DNA of 64,000 nt from Lelliottia jeotgali (GTDB taxonomy: Bacteria > Pseudomonadota > Gammaproteobacteria > Enterobacterales > Enterobacteriaceae): positions 3,100,001-3,164,000 of the forward strand of contig CP018628.1 of the NCBI GenBank assembly GCA_002271215.1, read 5' to 3'. Below are positions 61,948 through 64,000 of this stretch, piece after piece (position 1 is the stretch's first letter; each line of letters opens with the position of its first letter). Below the pieces are notes generated by a model. It was not told the origin of the DNA. It did not search any database and saw only the letters and a list, made by a program, of their open reading frames with translations. The translations under genes were made by a program, and so were the position numbers.

Positions 61948-63645
61948 GTGCACGAAATATTCAATATGCTGCTGGCGGTCTTTGATCGTGCGGCATTAAT
62001 GCTGATTTGTCTGTTCTTCCTGATCCGCATCCGGCTCTTTCGCGAACTTCTGCATAAATCCGCACACTCGCCAAAAGAACTTCTGGCCGTCACTGCCATC
62101 TTCTCGTTGTTTGCCCTGTTCAGCACCTGGTCCGGAGTGCACGTTGAAGGCTCGCTGGTCAACGTGCGTATTATCGCAGTGATGTCTGGCGGTATTTTGT
62201 TCGGTCCGTGGGTGGGCATTATCACCGGGATTATTGCCGGGACACATCGCTACTTGATTGATATCGGTGGCGTTACGGCGATCCCCTGTTTCATCACCAG
62301 TATTATCGCGGGTATTTTGTCCGGCTGGATTAACCGTAAAATTCCAAAAAAACAGCACTGGAGAGCGGGTATCGCCGCCGGAATGGTGTGCGAAACGCTG
62401 ACCATGATTCTTGTGGTGGCCTGGGCGCCAAGCATTGAGCTTGGGCTGGATATCGTATCCAAAATCGGTATTCCGATGATCCTCGGCAGCGTCTGTATCG
62501 GCTTTATCGTGCTGCTGGTGCAAAGCGTTGAGGGTGAAAAAGAGGCCAGCGCCGCGCGTCAGGCGAAGCTGGCTCTAGATATTGCCAATAAAACCCTGCC
62601 GCTGTTCCGCCATGTGAACGCCGAATCCCTGCGCCAGGTTTGCGATATTATTCGTCGCGATATTCACGCCGATGCAGTTGCCATCACCAACATCGACCAC
62701 GTGCTGGCGTATGTCGGCGTGGGCGAACATAATTATCGCGACAATGATGATACCGTCAGCCCAACAACTCGCCAGGCCATTAATTACGGTAAAATCATCA
62801 TCAAAAACAATGATGAGGCCTATCGTACGCCCGAGATCCACTCGATGCTGGTGATCCCGCTGTGGGAGAAAGGCATCGTTACAGGCACCCTGAAAATCTA
62901 TTATTGTCACGCACACCAGATAACCTCTTCGCTGCAAGAGATGGCCATTGGATTGTCGCAAATCATCTCTACTCAACTGGAGGTTTCCCGCGCTGAGCAA
63001 TTGCGTGAGATGGCAAATAAGGCAGAACTGCGCGCCCTGCAAAGTAAGATCAATCCCCATTTCCTGTTTAACGCTCTGAACGCTATTTCATCGTCGATTC
63101 GCATGAATCCAGACACCGCTCGCCAGCTGATTTTTAATCTGTCGCGCTATCTGCGCTACAACATTGAATTGAAGGACGACGAGCAGATCGACATCAAAAA
63201 AGAGCTGTATCAGATTAAAGATTACATTGCGATTGAGCAGGCGCGCTTCGGCGATAAGCTCACGGTTATTTATGATATTGATGAAGAGGTTCACTGCGTG
63301 ATCCCGAGTCTGTTGATCCAGCCGCTGGTCGAGAACGCTATCGTCCACGGCATCCAGCCGTGCAAGGGCAAAGGCGTGGTGACCATCAGCGTGGCAGAGT
63401 GTGGGAATCGCGTGCGGGTGGCAGTACGGGACACCGGGAATGGCATCGATCCCAGCGTGATTTCACGGGTGGAATCAAACGAGATGCCAGGCAATAAAAT
63501 CGGCCTGCTGAATGTCCACCACCGCGTAAAATTGCTATATGGCGAAGGGCTGCATATCCGCCGCCTGGAGCCTGGCACTGAAATCGCTTTTTATGTCCCC
63601 AATGAACGGCTGCCCGTTCATACGCAGACGCTGTTGTTGCCTTGA
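61948..63645 (+). CDS. ypdA: Pyruvate-sensing histidine kinase YpdA (PyrS), LytS family
   Basis: Sensor kinase of 565 residues, the partner of YpdB. In E. coli YpdAB responds to extracellular pyruvate and induces yhjX. The N-terminal 5TM-5TMR_LYT membrane domain spans about 1-190 (several hydrophobic segments with [21 protein letters not shown]). A GAF-like domain is about 205-350. The His kinase domain has His371 in [16 protein letters not shown] and the LytS-type ATPase motifs [19 protein letters not shown] and GLLNVHHRV. The start is GTG with CAGG ahead, giving the K-12 length. ypdB follows after 13 bp. Confidence 0.96.
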   Translation: MHEIFNMLLAVFDRAALMLICLFFLIRIRLFRELLHKSAHSPKELLAVTAIFSLFALFSTWSGVHVEGSLVNVRIIAVMSGGILFGPWVGIITGIIAGTHRYLIDIGGVTAIPCFITSIIAGILSGWINRKIPKKQHWRAGIAAGMVCETLTMILVVAWAPSIELGLDIVSKIGIPMILGSVCIGFIVLLVQSVEGEKEASAARQAKLALDIANKTLPLFRHVNAESLRQVCDIIRRDIHADAVAITNIDHVLAYVGVGEHNYRDNDDTVSPTTRQAINYGKIIIKNNDEAYRTPEIHSMLVIPLWEKGIVTGTLKIYYCHAHQITSSLQEMAIGLSQIISTQLEVSRAEQLREMANKAELRALQSKINPHFLFNALNAISSSIRMNPDTARQLIFNLSRYLRYNIELKDDEQIDIKKELYQIKDYIAIEQARFGDKLTVIYDIDEEVHCVIPSLLIQPLVENAIVHGIQPCKGKGVVTISVAECGNRVRVAVRDTGNGIDPSVISRVESNEMPGNKIGLLNVHHRVKLLYGEGLHIRRLEPGTEIAFYVPNERLPVHTQTLLLP

Positions 63646-63658
63646 GTCGGAGTGACGC

Positions 63659-64000
63659 ATGAAAGTCATCATTGTGGAAGATGAGATCCTCGCCCAACAG
63701 GAATTAAGCTGGCTGATTAAAGAGCACAGCGAGATGGAGATTGTGGGCACGTTTGAAGACGGGCTGGATGTGCTGAAATTTTTGCAGCATAACCGGGTCG
63801 ATGCCATTTTTCTGGATATCAATATCCCGTCGCTGGACGGTGTGTTGCTGGCGCAAAACATTAACCAGTTCGCCCACAAGCCGTTTATTGTGTTTGTCAC
63901 CGCATGGAAAGAACACGCTGCTGAAGCTTTTGAACTGGAAGCCTTCGACTACATTCTGAAACCTTATCAGGAATCGCGCATCATCAGTATGTTGCAGAAG
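63659..64000 (+). CDS. ypdB: Response regulator YpdB (PyrR), C-terminus cut off by window
   Basis: LytTR-type response regulator; the first 114 codons, the receiver domain, are visible. The acidic pocket is Glu7-Asp8-Glu9 (VEDE), the phosphorylated Asp53 is in FLDINIPSLDG, and Thr81 in FVTAW and Lys102 in LKPY are the remaining receiver residues. The LytTR DNA-binding domain would follow beyond the window. GGAG lies six bases before the ATG. It is co-transcribed with ypdA. Confidence 0.96.
   Translation, partial: MKVIIVEDEILAQQELSWLIKEHSEMEIVGTFEDGLDVLKFLQHNRVDAIFLDINIPSLDGVLLAQNINQFAHKPFIVFVTAWKEHAAEAFELEAFDYILKPYQESRIISMLQK

Overview
The window is a stretch of enteric gammaproteobacterial chromosome (family Enterobacteriaceae). 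Nearly every protein is recognisable as the counterpart of an Escherichia coli K-12 gene from the nuo-to-ypdB segment, in the same order and orientation. It is not E. coli itself: residue differences are spread throughout. The yfcC, rpnB, yfcO-V fimbrial, CPS-53 prophage and oxc/frc segments of K-12 are missing, and there is a sugar-PTS/transketolase cluster of a kind I remember from Salmonella. A Citrobacter/Enterobacter/Lelliottia-type organism fits. Naming rests on remembered sequences, not on a search.

Layout. 1-2538: 3' part of the respiratory complex I operon (nuoCD partial, nuoB, nuoA) and its long control region. 3.1-6.9 kb: lrhA regulator, alaA alanine transaminase and the nucleotidase yfbR. 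7.0-10.6 kb: yfbS permease, hxpA phosphatase, yfbU and yfbV. 11.0-14.4 kb: ackA-pta acetate node. 14.5-19.7 kb: accessory sugar locus (split transketolase, PTS IIC, IIB and IIA, divergent LacI-type regulator). 19.7-24.3 kb: yfcD, yfcE, yfcF, yfcG, folX, yfcH and an extra GNAT acetyltransferase. 24.4-28.4 kb: histidine and lysine/arginine/ornithine ABC importer (argT, hisJ, hisQ, hisM, hisP) with a sigma-54 promoter. 28.7-38.4 kb: ubiX-purF-cvpA, dedD-folC-accD and dedA-truA-usg-pdxB, all on the minus strand. 38.6-44.4 kb: flk, yfcJ, fabB and mnmC, with FabR and FadR operators between fabB and mnmC. 44.4-49.3 kb: a triplicated 94-bp repeat, then the tightly packed prmB-aroC-mepA-yfcA-epmC-yfcL operon. 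49.4-56.4 kb: smrB, sixA and the fatty-acid regulon (fadIJ, yfcZ, fadL) with FadR sites. 56.5-64 kb: mlaA, yfdC, tRNA-Arg(CCU), lpxP, ypdK, alaC and the pyruvate-sensing pair ypdA/ypdB (ypdB cut by the window end).

Functional themes are central metabolism (NADH oxidation, acetate, alanine, purines, folate, chorismate, PLP), fatty-acid synthesis and degradation under FadR/FabR, envelope homeostasis (mlaA, lpxP, mepA, dedA, dedD) and amino-acid uptake under nitrogen control. The only clear accessory system is the PTS/transketolase cluster. Its gene content implies a very short route: uptake with phosphorylation, then direct transketolase cleavage of the imported ketose phosphate. A CRP-like site and two near-identical LacI-type operators lie in its divergent promoter region.

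The most unusual non-coding features are the three-copy tandem array of hairpins between mnmC and yfcL, a tRNA-Arg gene that does not encode its CCA end, two consecutive perfect inverted repeats upstream of ackA, and an lpxP gene with no ATG at its start.
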